20,067 nucleotides of DNA from Didymodactylos carnosus (GCA_905250885.1 CAJNOQ010003508.1:1-20067), one strand, 5' to 3'; positions 8,764 through 20,036 are shown, counted from the first letter of the stretch. Notes: a model not told the origin generated them from the sequence alone. A program made the numbers and translations.

Positions 8764-10658
8764 GACTGATTGTAAAATAGCTTCGGGCACCTCCTGTGGA
8801 GCTAAAAATGTGATACTCTTAATGTGATGGTTGAAATATCCAACATACACAAATAAATGATAGATGTTATGTAAGCAGATGACTTAAAGAAATTAAGATT
8901 ATGCTAAAGAAATGACTTAAGGTGAGAGTGAGGGTGAGAAAAATAAGCAATAATGTATTTAGCTTCGCTGGAAAATTCTATAAACAGAAATTTGAAACAG
9001 CAATGGAAAACTTTTTGTGCTTCTGTGTATGCCAATATATTTGTTTTAATTCATGAGTTGAAACACTCATTAAAAATGGGCTTGAAACCGTTAAGATGGT
9101 TTAGATAGCGATGGGCATATTCTTTTTCTCACATTTCCGATAAATAAAATATGAAAGGACTGTACATCATGGTGTTTCCAAACTCGCTCTTCGGTTTTCT
9201 GAGTGAACGCTGAATCTTTTAACATTATGTGAAAAGAGCCTGAAAATCCTAATTTTCGTAAAACTTGCTTTTCACTAGTACACAATTCTTCACTTTTTAA
9301 AGAAAACTTGTGGATACCTTTTTTAAAAGAAAATTTTCTCAACAAGGAAAAGTTTTCAAAGGCTAAAAACCTGGATTCATAGGTAACTTTGGACAGAGAA
9401 TCCGAAGATCAGATTTAAAAAATAAATTATTTTTCGAAGGTTTTGTCGACTTTCTCGACGCGGTCACAAATTGTCTCTTAAATAGTGTGATATATACTAC
9501 AATTCGCCAAGATTTAAGATGGAGAGGTACTTATCGACAGGCAGCCACAATTAAATGACTTCACAGATCGTGCTGGTTATGTGTCCAAGGTAATATTCTC
9601 TCCAGCACTTTTTTGAAAATGTTAAATTTTTGAGAATTTAACATTTTCAGCGAATCTGCGTTCATCAAATTTACTAAGGGGACATCCATCCAGTGTACAG
9701 TACTTATTGGCTCACCCTTTACTATATTTCTCCTAGCGCGTCCATAAAATGGTGGATGTGGAATAGATGAATGAGTTCAAACACAAGAAGAAAAACAAAA
9801 TATTGAAAGTGAACAATATTTAGTCGAGTAGAATGCGTTTCTCTATTTAGTGAAACACCGAAGAACATGTTCCCTCGAAAATGGCACTTTGACGTCCATC
9901 AAGAAATATGAAATATGCGTACTTGAAGTTTTTGAGGTATGAGTTGATTTCCCGAAGATCTCGAAAACATATTTTAAAAAATTGTTTTCGAATTCATATC
10001 TGTTATAAAAATGTACCCCATGGCCTCTTCTTTGGAATGGTGAAAACCCACAGTTTGTGTCCCAAACTTTCTACCACATTTAGTTCTCGAGATATTTAAA
10101 AAATAGTCACGTGCCTTGTTTAAACAAGCTGTAGTTCTTGTTAATATTCTTCCATGCTATTTACATACCTTATAGAACTCCATTTCTTGTCTTTAAATAT
10201 GTGTTTGCTTCTAGATAATATCTTACACTTCCATTAAAATGCTCATCCTTCCAAAAATCTGTGCATTGACTTTAATTGAGCGAATCGCAGCTTTTTTTCC
10301 ATCATTAATCGATCCGTTTCTTCTCTACTCTTTTACAATAAAGAAACAGAATTAATTGATTTCATCCGGAAATATAATAGTATAAGACATTCGCTCTCTA
10401 TTGGAATCAGTCATGAATAATCAAGTTAATATAATCACTGGAATAGTAAACGATTATATTTATTCTGCTTTATTTCTTTTCTTTTCATTGTTAATGAAAT
10501 GATACTAACAGTATAAGCTGAGTTGTACTATGCAATCATACATGAATCGTACATAGCTATAATATCTATCAAATGGAGGACGAGTGACAACAATACAAAG
10601 TTTTCGAAAAGAAAATCAATCAAAATTTAAGTTCTATTTTTATCATTTATAATTCATC
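8764..10658. other. Long stretch without a supported gene
   Basis: Reading frames at 9091-9345 and 9908-10099 are shadows in AT-rich sequence with no supporting splice sites. A 13-bp perfect hairpin lies at 9615-9648 and is listed separately. Nothing else is recognised. Confidence 0.5.
9615..9648. repeat. 13-bp perfect inverted repeat
   Basis: GAAAATGTTAAAT (9615-9627) and ATTTAACATTTTC (9636-9648) flank an 8-nt loop. Confidence 0.95.
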
Positions 10659-10939
10659 CTATTCAACGGCTTGTTCACTATCACCGTTTTTACTACAAAA
10701 TTTATCTATCCTTTTCTAACATAAATGATATCAAATTCAAATCGTTTACTAATGAATCTAAGCTGTATTCTGACAGAATTTCTATTAAAATTTTTACCTG
10801 TCAATGGTGAATGGTTATCTGCTATAGTTGCAGTTGAACGAACTCTTATTGTCGTTCTTGGCACTGCATGAAGAAAATATAGAAAAACAAGTGTAAACGT
10901 AGCAAAATATATTGCACCTGCGGTAGTCATGTTTAACAT
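10659..10939 (-). CDS. Small two-exon single-pass membrane protein, unknown family
   Basis: Exon 1 runs from ATG 10939 (or the second ATG, 10930) to 10798 and ends at a CAG|GTAAAA donor. The intron is 92 nt (10797-10706). Exon 2 is 10705-10659 with a TAG stop. The joined product is 62 residues (59 from the second Met). Residues 4-28 are a hydrophobic N-terminal segment (AGAIYFATFTLVFLYFLHAV) followed by Arg-rich sequence (PRTTIRVRS), which suggests a signal anchor or small inner-membrane protein with its tail on the positive side. The C-terminal tail is acidic (NGDSEQAVE). An alternative acceptor 16 nt upstream (TTTATGTTAG) would end the protein sooner, after EKDR. Size and layout resemble small mitochondrial or ER membrane proteins, but I recognise no specific family. 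Another exon upstream cannot be excluded. Confidence 0.5.
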
Positions 10940-11640
10940 GTCAAGTTTCACATCTGATCCAATCTACCGTCGTTTAATCGATGTAGAGACACGGTGCTAG
11001 GTATCAGCTTACTTTTCATTGATAGAAATCGTGAAAAATGAGAAGTCCGACATGGTTAAAACTGGAAAAAGTCCAAAATTTGCAAACTTTACGCCCGCTC
11101 TCCACCTATGGAAGACCTTTTTATAAAATTACGGCTGCCAGAGAATTCAAGTATAAAGTTACAGCTGCCTAAGTAATCAGTTCACCAAAAAATCTTGCCT
11201 TCGGAGGAATAAATAAGAGGGGGTTTTTAGGAAAGAATGTCTCTTATCTCGGTAACGCGAAAGGCCTGAGCAGGGATTTTTTTGAATTATTCATGTTCTT
11301 ATGCTTATAAATAATTTGCAAGAAAGATTTTTCTTCAACTCGTCTGCAAAAAAACGCCAGCCAAATCTGTTTCGACTCTATATGTAATTAGTTTTTTACG
11401 TCATAACAGAAATCATACTAGGCAAACACTCATTGAAAATTCTAGGGTCAAGGACAGATTGTGATCGTTAGTGTGTATGAATCGCACGCTACCTCACGAA
11501 CGAGAAGGTCAAGAGGAAAAAAACTTTTCATGAGAACCATCATCCATTAGGTCTTTGTTGATGAATCTCATGTTTTAAATACTTTCATGCTTTATTCGTA
11601 GAAACTGTTCCACGTATAATAATTTGTGTACTGGAATAAA
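10940..11640. other. No gene seen; short direct repeat
   Basis: TATAAAATTACGGCTGCC (about 11121) recurs as TATAAAGTTACAGCTGCC (about 11152). It may be a trace of an old repeat. The rest is intergenic between two minus-strand genes. Confidence 0.5.
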
Positions 11641-11647
11641 ATCAATA

Positions 11648-11653
11648 TTTATT
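11648..11653 (-). terminator. Poly(A) signal AATAAA for the serine protease
   Basis: AATAAA on the minus strand, 50 nt past the stop codon at 11703, is at a usual distance for 3' end formation. Confidence 0.6.
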
Positions 11654-11702
11654 CACTGTGTATTCATGCCTACAGACTAACAAATGCACAGTCATTAGTG
11701 TT

Positions 11703-12771
<1,069 letters not shown>

Positions 12772-12812
12772 GATGTTATGTAGGGTAATCCGCAAGTGAG
12801 ATGTGAAGTCCG

Positions 12813-12822
12813 ATATTATATA
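12813..12822 (-). promoter_or_regulatory. TATA-like box upstream of the protease
   Basis: TATATAATAT on the minus strand lies about 40-50 nt upstream of the ATG at 12771, leaving room for a short 5' leader. Confidence 0.5.
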
Positions 12823-12972
12823 TGACAGTTTCTTATCTATGTTATTAATATATGTCATAGACGCAACAAAAGGTATTTCCTTGGCAACTATTTCTAGTGA
12901 AATGTGTCTTGTGTGTATATTTTGGCGAAAACGATCTTTGAATGTTCTTCGTATTACTCATCATGCAATTCT

Positions 12973-12978
12973 TTTATT
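12973..12978 (-). terminator. Poly(A) signal AATAAA for the five-exon gene
   Basis: AATAAA on the minus strand, 63 nt past the stop at 13042. Confidence 0.5.
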
Positions 12979-13041
12979 TACCGTGAAGTAAGTGCTTTTC
13001 GAAATTGAGTTTAGAGACAAACATATGGCTAATTTAATTTC

Positions 13042-14095
13042 TTAAATTTTATCTGCTGGACTCAAATTTGTATAGAACTCGAACTGATCGGCAAGCGCGT
13101 TCGATAAAACGTCGACGTTGTGACAGATAGAATGATTTACACGTGAAGTGTGCTCAGCGAAATGATACGACAACACAAGGAAGCAAATAAATGCATGCAC
13201 AAGAATTTGAACCGTGACTGACATCCATGCGAGGTTGCTAGGGAATCGATAATGGTGAGGTGGAACAAAAGAAAAAAAGATCTGTCTGTGTGTATGTAAA
13301 AGACACAAAAACTCATATGAAACGCTGAAGCGTATACCATAGAAGTTATGTTTAAAAAAATGTTTGTATTCCATCAGTTTCAAGTGATATATATAATTTA
13401 GCATAACAAGAAAAGTTTTGCTATTACTCAACAAAAAACACGGAAACGGTTTAGTTCTCAGACATTAAGTCTGTGAGGGAATTTTGTCCTCTGGCAAAAT
13501 TAAAATTTTCATACAAACCAAATCATAAGAAGCATACCCTGTTACGAGTGATGAGTTGAATTCTCTAAACGTGTAAAGACCTATGAATAATGAATTTTTT
13601 TCTGTTTTCAAAACACAAAGGCAAGTTCTTTGTTCAGTATTACTCTCTCTTCCTTCCTCTCTCGACTTATCCTTCAATAAATATGTTAGTTTGTTAACCA
13701 TTATCATAAACGATGCCGTTGATCCGATTTGTTGCATTATGAATTCTCGTGAATGTCTCATTTGAAAGAGCATTCAATTCTGAGGTAGCGAACCTAGCTC
13801 ACGTATCTTACTTGCACTTAGATTATTACGACCTCGATAGGCAGCTTTTATGGTATCGTTCAACACCAAGTAACTGAAATAAAAGGAATGTGCAGAATAA
13901 GCTATTGCTTTCAATTGTAAAATAACTATGCTGAATAATCGCCAGTAGTTCATTCCTTTTTCGTAGTTATTTCGAAGTATTCTTTCTTCAAGTTCAAAAC
14001 AAGGCAGAAAAGGCATTCTACCTGGTAAATAAACACTTTATTTCTAAACACACAGTGAGAGAGTAAATGAAAATATACATACAGTCAACTTTCAT
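13042..14095 (-). CDS. Five-exon gene for a small membrane protein, unknown family
   Basis: Model: exons 14095-14022, 13873-13812, 13779-13699, 13580-13538 and 13237-13042. All joins keep frame and give 151 residues. Splice ends are CCAG|GTAGAA with TTATTTCAG, GCAA|GTAAGA with CTACCTCAG, AATG|GTTAAC with TTATTCATAG, and CAGG|GTATGC with GATTCCCTAG. Introns are 148, 32, 118 and 300 nt. Intron 2 is very short; a 53-nt version starting at GTCGTA (13832) also keeps frame and drops seven residues. Residues 1-24 form a hydrophobic start (CMYIFIYSLTVCL), either signal peptide or TM. The middle is polar with NET and NAT glycosylation sequons (about 50-62). A second TM follows (VTVQILVHAFICFLVLSYHF, about 93-112), then a soluble tail with one Cys-His pair. 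It may be a two-pass or type I protein. No family recognised. A TTTCAG-skipping frame (MPFLPCFELEER) over intron 1 is judged a shadow. Confidence 0.6.
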
Positions 14096-14317
14096 GACAA
14101 CAAGAAGATATTGTACAGTAGTGTTAAAGCTTTATCAGCCAGCACTGAAGACAAAGTTTTAGTTTCAATAAAAAAGTAAGTAAAGCTTCGCTTCATGGAT
14201 ACTTGTTGGACTAAAACGTAATTTGAAACGTTTGTGTGCTAAAAGACAGGGCGGAAAGTTCAATAATCCATACATTTTAGCCTTCTAGCAAGGGTGGTCT
14301 TCTAGCTTGTACTAGGT

Positions 14318-14461
14318 TGTCAGCGACCTTCTAATATGTCCTTTGAAACACTGACCTGGGAGTCGCCTTTTAAAAAAGGGTGACCGTCTAATATAGGTTA
14401 GCCTTCTAGCATGGATCGTATATTGCAAGACACTCTTTCACATTTGAAACCATCACTTACA
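14318..14461 (+). repeat. Dispersed repeat, copy 2
   Basis: Second copy of the element at 8628-8763. This copy has extra CCTTCTAGC sub-repeats before it (14281-14310) and inside it (14401-14410). The sub-repeat pairs CCTTCTAGCAAGGGTG-like units with AAAAAAGGGTGACCGTCTA. Confidence 0.9.
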
Positions 14462-14533
14462 GAATCATAGTGCATTTGACGGAGAATCCCTACGTAATCT
14501 TACCAGAATTCCTACACAAGATGTCACAGCATA

Positions 14534-14869
14534 CTATAATAAAATGCTTAATGCCATTGTATAGCATTAAAAGCGGCGATAAATGAATGGTAGAGTACTC
14601 TTAAAGACGTACGGTTAGAATCATGTTTTTTCCTTCTCTCTCTTTCCGTCGAACAGAAAATCGACATCGTTTAACTGCCTAGTACTCACTTCTATTCTTT
14701 TTGTTTTTATTCCACTTTCTCTCAGGATGTTTGAAGAGGATGTTTGAAGAGGATGTCAAAGAGGATGTTTCAAAACATGATTCTAACCGTACGTCTTTAA
14801 GAGTACTGTATCATTCATTTATCGCCGCTTTTAATGATAAACAATGGCATTAAGCATTTTATTTTAAAG
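14534..14869. mobile_element. MITE with about 95-bp terminal inverted repeats
   Basis: The left arm (14534-14629) and right arm (14772-14869) are near-perfect reverse complements. Landmarks in both are AATAAAATGCTTAATGCC, CATTAAAAGCGGCGATAAAT and CTCTTAAAGACGTACGGTTA. TA dinucleotides flank both ends (14532-14533 and 14870-14871), which fits the TA target duplication of Tc1/mariner-type transposition. There is no coding capacity in the 142-nt centre, so the element is non-autonomous. Arms differ at a few bases, so it is not brand new. Confidence 0.85.
14725..14771 (+). repeat. Short tandem repeat inside the MITE
   Basis: About three and a half units of GGATGTTTGAAGA, the third altered to GGATGTCAAAGA. 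Confidence 0.85.
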
Positions 14870-15260
14870 TATATTGACAAGATAAATATTTACGATAAAG
14901 AATGAAGTATTTTCTAATGACATGCGTATATACGGAACTGCAAAAGTTCTTTTGAGCTTTTTTTTATAGGCCAAATATACAGATATTTTGCAATATGCAG
15001 CTCTTTAGCTTGTCAATAAATCTACAAAGTTGCTTAGGAAAGATAGAAACACATCATTGAGTATAAAAAAACGATGCTATATGCGACCAAATGTGCAGTA
15101 CAGACTCGTGCACATCCTCATTAGATGCGCAATGATCGATTATCTATATTGAGTGCTGAGTAATACGAACACGATTCGAAGGTCGACTAATGAATAACCC
15201 ATGGAAAGAGCTACAAGAATATGTTTAAATGATTTGGTTAAAAGTTTGGGATCGTGGTGA

Positions 15261-15672
15261 AATCGCGGCAATACGTTCAACAAAAGTCAAAATCAGTATA
15301 ATTTTGGGAACCATCAAGGATCGTTTTCAAAGCAAAATAAAGGTGATATTCGTAATCAGCGCTAAAAACTCAGTCGAATGATGCGCTATTCATGATTTTA
15401 GCAAAACTTTCGTTCCTTCATCCAAAAGTCACATGAGGTTGCTCTCATTCAAAAGCAACGAAACATTTGCCTAAGGTCCCACACAGGCGGTTTTGGATGA
15501 AGGAACGAAAATTTTGCTAAAATCATGATAGCACATCATTAGAGTCAGTTTTAGGCGCTGATTATGAATATCACCTTTACTTTGCTTTGGAAATGATTCT
15601 TGATGATAAAAATTTGCATTTATTCCCAAAATTATACTGATTTTGAGTTACGTTGAACTTGTTGTCGCGATT
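15261..15672. mobile_element. Second long inverted-repeat (foldback/MITE) element
   Basis: The left arm (15261-15427) and right arm (15491-15672) pair over about 165-180 nt with scattered mismatches and one gap of several bases. Landmarks in both are AATCGCG at the tip, AAAATCAGTATAATTTTGGG, AAAGGTGATATTC, CATGATTTTAGCAAAA and TTCGTTCCTTCATCCAAAA. The central spacer is about 63 nt. No clear target duplication was found. The tip lies 13 nt past the stop of the basic-protein gene. Confidence 0.85.
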
Positions 15673-15685
15673 CTTTTTTCTTTTT

Positions 15686-15961
15686 CTAATTCTTTTTGTG
15701 GCAGTCGTTGCAATAAAAAAGTCGTCTTTGCTTGAGTTTATGCTCTGAGAATAGTTCTAAATACTTTGACGTCAATTTATTACGATTATGATAACGTTCT
15801 TGTGCCTGCACATGCTTTGTTTGATGGCCTTCTTTCTTCCTACCAGATAAATTTTCAGCAAATAATTTCATTCTTTTACGATTTTTAGCCTTCACAGTCC
15901 CATGCAAATCCTTTTTCTTCAAATTATCACGATAACGTTTTTGTTTTTGAGCTTTAGTCAA
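15686..15961 (-). CDS. Small, highly basic protein with YRDNLK-type motif
   Basis: 91 residues from ATG 15961 to TAG, with an AT-rich, TATA-like upstream (TTATATTGTGTATTATATC). The N terminus (MTKAQKQKRYRDNLKKKDLH) matches a pattern I know from uncharacterised, often transposon-linked invertebrate proteins that begin with a Lys/Arg-rich KQKxYRxxLK helix. About one third of residues are Lys, Arg or His. The tail carries CNDCHKK, which could be half of a zinc-binding site. Codon use is natural. It may be a complete small nucleic-acid-binding protein, or exon 1 of a longer gene whose downstream part was cut by insertion of the inverted-repeat element 13 nt after the stop. Confidence 0.5.
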   Translation of the reverse strand: MTKAQKQKRYRDNLKKKDLHGTVKAKNRKRMKLFAENLSGRKKEGHQTKHVQAQERYHNRNKLTSKYLELFSEHKLKQRRLFYCNDCHKKN

Positions 15962-15972
15962 AGCGATATAAT

Positions 15973-17024
15973 TTATAATGAATGTTATATTGTGTATTAT
16001 ATCACTGATAGTTTTCTATGTCTTTATTTATAATCCGACTAGCTTTATAATAAGAATCGATAAAATATAATGAGAAACTCGCCCCTTATATAGAGATTGG
16101 TTTAAACTTTATTATAGAAGAAACAGTAATCAAATCGGGCTGTGCCCATTGCATGACACTGGGAGAGAGGGAGAGACACGAAAGAAAAAGAGACAGGAAT
16201 AAAGTAGTCGCGAATAAACAGAACATGACTAGAACATAAAATTTCAATATGAGCAACAATACTACTACTTGTTACGTGCTATACGAGACAGTTGGTCTAG
16301 ACTATCTCAATCAGCAATGAGGCAATCAAGTTGCCGTTTGGCTTATATCGGATCGACTGATATGCATGTCGAAATTTTAACTGGATTTTCATTTTTGGTG
16401 GAAATCAAATTGAAAATCCGAATTTGTCATTACGTGAAAATTTCAAAAAAAGTTAAAGTACTCGAATAGGATAATGATACGCATCAGTCGATTCGATTTT
16501 TGATCCTGATTCCGAATATGATATTTTTATTACATAGAAGTTGAGTTCTGTTGATGAAAATTGAGAATTATCAGCAGAATTTTCGCCTCTGATTTCGATG
16601 AAATGAGTCGTTTTGTAGAGAATTTAATTTTCTATCGAATGGTATTAATTTCAAATTTCTTTTTTAAGAAAAGTTCTAGGTCAAAAATGTTAAATTAAAG
16701 TTTTTAAAATTTCAAATTTAAGTTTTTAAGATTTTAAATTATTTTTCCGCTGAAATTTTTACTTTTGGTTGTTATCGAGGTCGGATTCGTAATTTGGGAT
16801 GAAAAACTGTATATAGTGATGTGCTCGTATCGGTTCTCGGATAATAAAAAAATTTTAAAAACTTAATCAGCGAAGTATCGCGTTACGTGGACAAGCCGCC
16901 TATGTCACTATCTCAAATTTGTCAAAAAGTATATTATGTCATTTTACAAAATTTTTAAATTAGCTTCAAAGTAGGTGTTACCACTTCCCATTCTACTTTT
17001 CGTTAAAAAATGTGATGATGATGC
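15973..17024. other. AT-rich stretch without a supported gene
   Basis: A purine-rich block lies at 16162-16204 (GAGAGAGGGAGAGACACGAA). The frame at 16269-16469 has no family resemblance. 16640-16900 is dense in TTTAAATTT-type sequence. Confidence 0.5.
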
Positions 17025-17302
17025 TTATATTTTACGTTTCAGCAATTGAAGAGTACGGTTATCATTTAATCTAGTGCTTATTTTGTCCTGCAAGATACCT
17101 TTAGATTGCATTCGCATACCTGGAAAGGTATACATTTTATAATGCATGGCTGTTTTGTTACTTAAACTTGATGCAACTAAATTTTTGTCGTCGTACGTTG
17201 GGTTAAGTCCATGTGGCATTATCTGGATTGCTGAAGTCTGTGTGTGGAGTATTGCGATCTTTCTGACACATTGCGATGACTCTTCAGTTCATAAAATAAT
17301 AA
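17025..17302 (-). CDS. Possible coding fragment (C-terminal part), product unknown
   Basis: A minus-strand frame is open from about 17302 to a TAA at 17025. From the first ATG (17219) it gives 64 residues: MPHGLNPTYDDKNLVASSLS, a Met/Lys-rich middle, and a basic end (QLLKRKI). Codon use looks natural. The segment GTATGC...TTGCAG inside it could be a 27-nt gap, but that is too short to be an intron. Another frame just upstream also reads well (KDRNTPHTDFSNPDNATW), so a frameshifted or spliced older gene is plausible. No family recognised. Confidence 0.3.
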
Positions 17303-17307
17303 GATTG

Positions 17308-17329
17308 CACATCTCTATCAAGAGATGTG
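17308..17329. repeat. 9-bp perfect hairpin
   Basis: CACATCTCT, loop ATCA, AGAGATGTG. Confidence 0.9.
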
Positions 17330-17639
17330 TCATACAGCTTAGTGTCTTGTCATAGTACAGAAGTATATCGGTATCCACTACAATTCACAGTAAATTCTTT
17401 ACACACATCTCTGTGTGTTTGAAAGATAGGAACAGTATTCCTAGTCGTATACTCTCCCTCATGCACCTCGAATCCCCAACCACTTCGAAAAGAGGAGTCT
17501 AACCCCTTTTTCGTCGGCTATTGCGATCGCACGCTGGCTTAAGCACTTCAGCCATTATCTCCCTTGCTCAAATCTATATTTTTCCTTTTCCAGATCAGTC
17601 TGACACTTTGGTACGACTCTCGTCATATTACAATAATAC

Positions 17640-18030
17640 AGGCGTGTGAGCAACGGCTATTAATGCGACTAAGTGGTGGCAAGAATAGCTATTCACCCAC
17701 TAAACGCTGCCAACAATGACTATTGAAACCTAGTGGAGGTGATATGAACGGCTATTCACATCTTCAGCATTTAGCGAACGAAGCAAGACTTGCCATCGCA
17801 GGGGTGTTAAGAACAGCTATTGGCACCTAATGGAGGTATCAGCAAGAGCTACTGACGCCATCAGGCTTAGAGGCGGCAGGAAGACACACTGAATCAGTTG
17901 CTCTGAATTACGTCTCGTACTGTCCAACACACATTGGACAGTGTCAATAGCTGTACTAATAGCTCTACACCGCCTCTAAGCCGGGTGCTGCCACTAGCTC
18001 TTGCCGATACCTCCTGGGCTATTCAAATAA
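17640..18030. repeat. Degenerate minisatellite with an internal dyad
   Basis: Imperfect units built on GGCTATT...CCTAGTGGAGGT...AAGA occur at about 17656, 17691, 17742, 17812 and 17842. Its right half turns back on itself: 17832-17876 (GGAGGTATCAGCAAGAGCTA ... GGCTTAGAGGCGG) pairs with 17970-18014. Within the loop, ACTGTCCAA (17919-17927) and TTGGACAGT (17934-17942) form a 9-bp hairpin. The sequence is more GC-rich than its surroundings. No coding frame. Confidence 0.75.
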
Positions 18031-18821
18031 CATACCAGACCTTGTTTCTGGGTAAACCAGAAATGGTATTTCGTTACTCACTCTGATGCTCCTCCTCATA
18101 CACAAACTGTAAATATCTAGCCAGGCTATAAAATGTGAACCTATATTAAGGTTTTGCATTTTGCATTTAAAAAGGCAAAAAAATGCAGCTTTTATTTACC
18201 CCTTTTCGAAATGCAGATTCATCTCTTTTTGCATTTCAGAATGCAAAATACCAAAAACGCCGAAATTTCTGATTGCTAAAAGAAAAATGCCACACGTAGC
18301 ACCTTAGTCATTATGTGGCCTTGTGTGATACCACATACCCATTGAAACGGTAGACAAATGAAGTAGGAGTGAACCTTTTAAATAAATTTATTAAACTATT
18401 CCATTGTAGGTCAAATAATTTCTGAGATAACAATTGTGGAGTAATTAATTGTGTAAAAATAAAGTGTCATTGGCTCGTACAAATTTCTTTGTTCATCATA
18501 AAAGTTTATTCATCACAAAAAATAATGCGTTACTTTACAAAGCCATACACTGCAAACACTTCCTCTTATTAAGAAATGACACAATTTTCATTCACAATAA
18601 AAATACATGAAAAATGTAAATGTAATAGTGTTTAAAAAAGGAGCAGACATTTCTATATCTAATTACTTCTAAAATCAAAAACAAAACACCCTCTCATCGT
18701 AAACAGTGAAAGTAAACGATCCATTAGAAAGACTACATACCGTCCTGTGCTATCTTTCGTTCAGGCTTAAATTTTTTGAATGACTGACTGATACTTTATC
18801 TAATGGCGAGAAAAATAGTAG
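18031..18821. other. No gene seen; small GCATTT repeats
   Basis: TTTGCATTTTGCATTT occurs near 18153-18170, and a 9-bp hairpin (TTTTGCATT, TCAG, AATGCAAAA) lies at 18227-18248. The rest is AT-rich spacer. Confidence 0.55.
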
Positions 18822-19322
18822 AGTGATGAATTATCAGTTGGAATTGGAGAGAAATCCGACACAATCGAGAACAATACCCCTGAAAATGAAACAATTGAGA
18901 TAATTGTCGGTAGACTCATGATTAATCAATGGAATAATGATGCTAATTACACAGTCAACTATAACCAGTGTTCACCAAAAGAATACATTTATATGTACTC
19001 GAACGAAATAGTCTATTTATCCTAATGACAGTACGAAATCATCCGAGTCACGGAAAATCAAGGTCTCGCTTAACTCTCATTTTGAAGAGGACAACTTGGG
19101 CTGTCAGTTCATTGAAGAAAATCAATACAATCCTATTGAAAAAGTTTTATACAAGACCCGGTTCCCTAAAGATCTCCTAGAAAACCTATTTCCAAAAGCA
19201 GTTCTGAAAAAGTTTTTGCTTATGGAAGCATGCCTCCAAGTCTCCTCTTGGCATGGCGGAAGCTGGAGTTCTCTAGCTACTTTCTATCAAAGTTATTCGA
19301 GAAACATCGGAGTTCGTTATTA
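18822..19322 (+). pseudogene. Broken membrane-protein fragment (ectodomain remnant) and following ORF
   Basis: Frame 18822-19025 encodes an extracellular-type stretch: a Glu/Asn-rich part with NNT and NET sequons (IENNTPENETIEIIVGRLMI), then INQWNNDANYTVNYNQCSPK and a Tyr-rich end (EYIYMYSNEIVYLS), closed by TAA. The pattern (IE.IV..LMI.QW, then Y...Y.QC.P) resembles, from memory, an uncharacterised membrane-protein family expanded in bdelloids whose next segment is a transmembrane helix; that helix is missing. A different frame (about 19010-19322) then stays open for about 100 codons (IEENQYNPIEKVLYKTRFPK and onward), ending in TAA, with no family match. It may be downstream coding sequence after a frameshift, or chance. 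No intact gene can be built from these pieces. Confidence 0.35.
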
Positions 19323-19846
19323 ATTGAAACAGATAGTCGTATGACTTTATGAACGGTGACCATAAATAAATTACAGACCGTCTCTTATTTTCAAATTCAG
19401 GGTGGAAACCTGAACGTTTTTTATTTTGATGACTGTTTTCACTTTTCTTAATTTGCTCTACAATTAATGAGATTTATTCTGTATTATAGCTATGAATATA
19501 TACGTAATACACTCTAAAAACAATCCGACTTATGAAGATACCTATTTTCTATAGGCACTTCCATGTAGTTGCTTGTTTTGTAGAGTGTAGTGAGAATCAA
19601 CTATAATCCTCAAGCTAAGTTCATGCGTTTGAATCTCTATTCGCAGAAAATTCATTTTGGGTTTTTTGATAGTTTCAGTTTAGGGTAGTGCTATAGTATT
19701 TTCATCAGGATTTGTCTTAGTGTAGCTAATATTTTTCTTTTCAATCAAGGAGAACAGCGATTAATTATTTTCAAATTACTGAGTTTTCTGGAAAGCATTT
19801 ATCAGCAAAAAAATATTAATCCTAAGTGCAACTTAATAAAAAATTA
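19323..19846. other. AT-rich spacer, nothing recognised
   Basis: No coding frame of note and no repeat that I could match elsewhere in the window. Confidence 0.5.
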
Positions 19847-19900
19847 ATGAATATTCTTAAAGGACGTACGGAGAAAAAGATTTTTTATGTTCTATATTTT
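19847..19900 (+). repeat. Possible second copy of the MITE arm
   Basis: TTCTTAAAGGACGTACGG and the following AGAAAAAGATTTTTTATGTTCT resemble the inner end of the 14534 MITE left arm (CTCTTAAAGACGTACGG, then TTAGAATCATGTTTTTTCC). It differs by one inserted G and several substitutions. The element would run off the window end. Confidence 0.4.
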
Positions 19901-19991
19901 AAAAATTCTAAACAAACAACCTGCATTTTTCGTTCTGTCGAAAAATAAAGAAAGAAAAGAAGTGACCTAAGCAAAACTAAGTAAGCGAGAA

Positions 19992-20036
19992 AATCTAGCT
20001 GCAGAAGTAGCTGCAGCGCCCACTTACAGCTAGATT
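19992..20036. repeat. 10-bp inverted repeat around a TAGCTGCAG duplication
   Basis: AATCTAGCTG (19992-20001) pairs with CAGCTAGATT (20027-20036). Between them TAGCTGCAG occurs twice, three bases apart (AAG), partly overlapping the left arm. Confidence 0.85.

Noticed and set aside
9091..9345. Minus-strand frame of 84 codons, Lys/Phe/Ser-rich
   Set aside because: No family, no splice support; repeated TTTTC/GAAAA blocks explain it.
13774..14016. Minus-strand frame beginning MPFLPCFELEER
   Set aside because: It reads through intron 1 of the five-exon model; the spliced model gives better signals, though unspliced use cannot be excluded.
16269..16469. Plus-strand frame of 66 codons
   Set aside because: Starts with plausible residues but runs into AT-rich sequence; no family or splice evidence.
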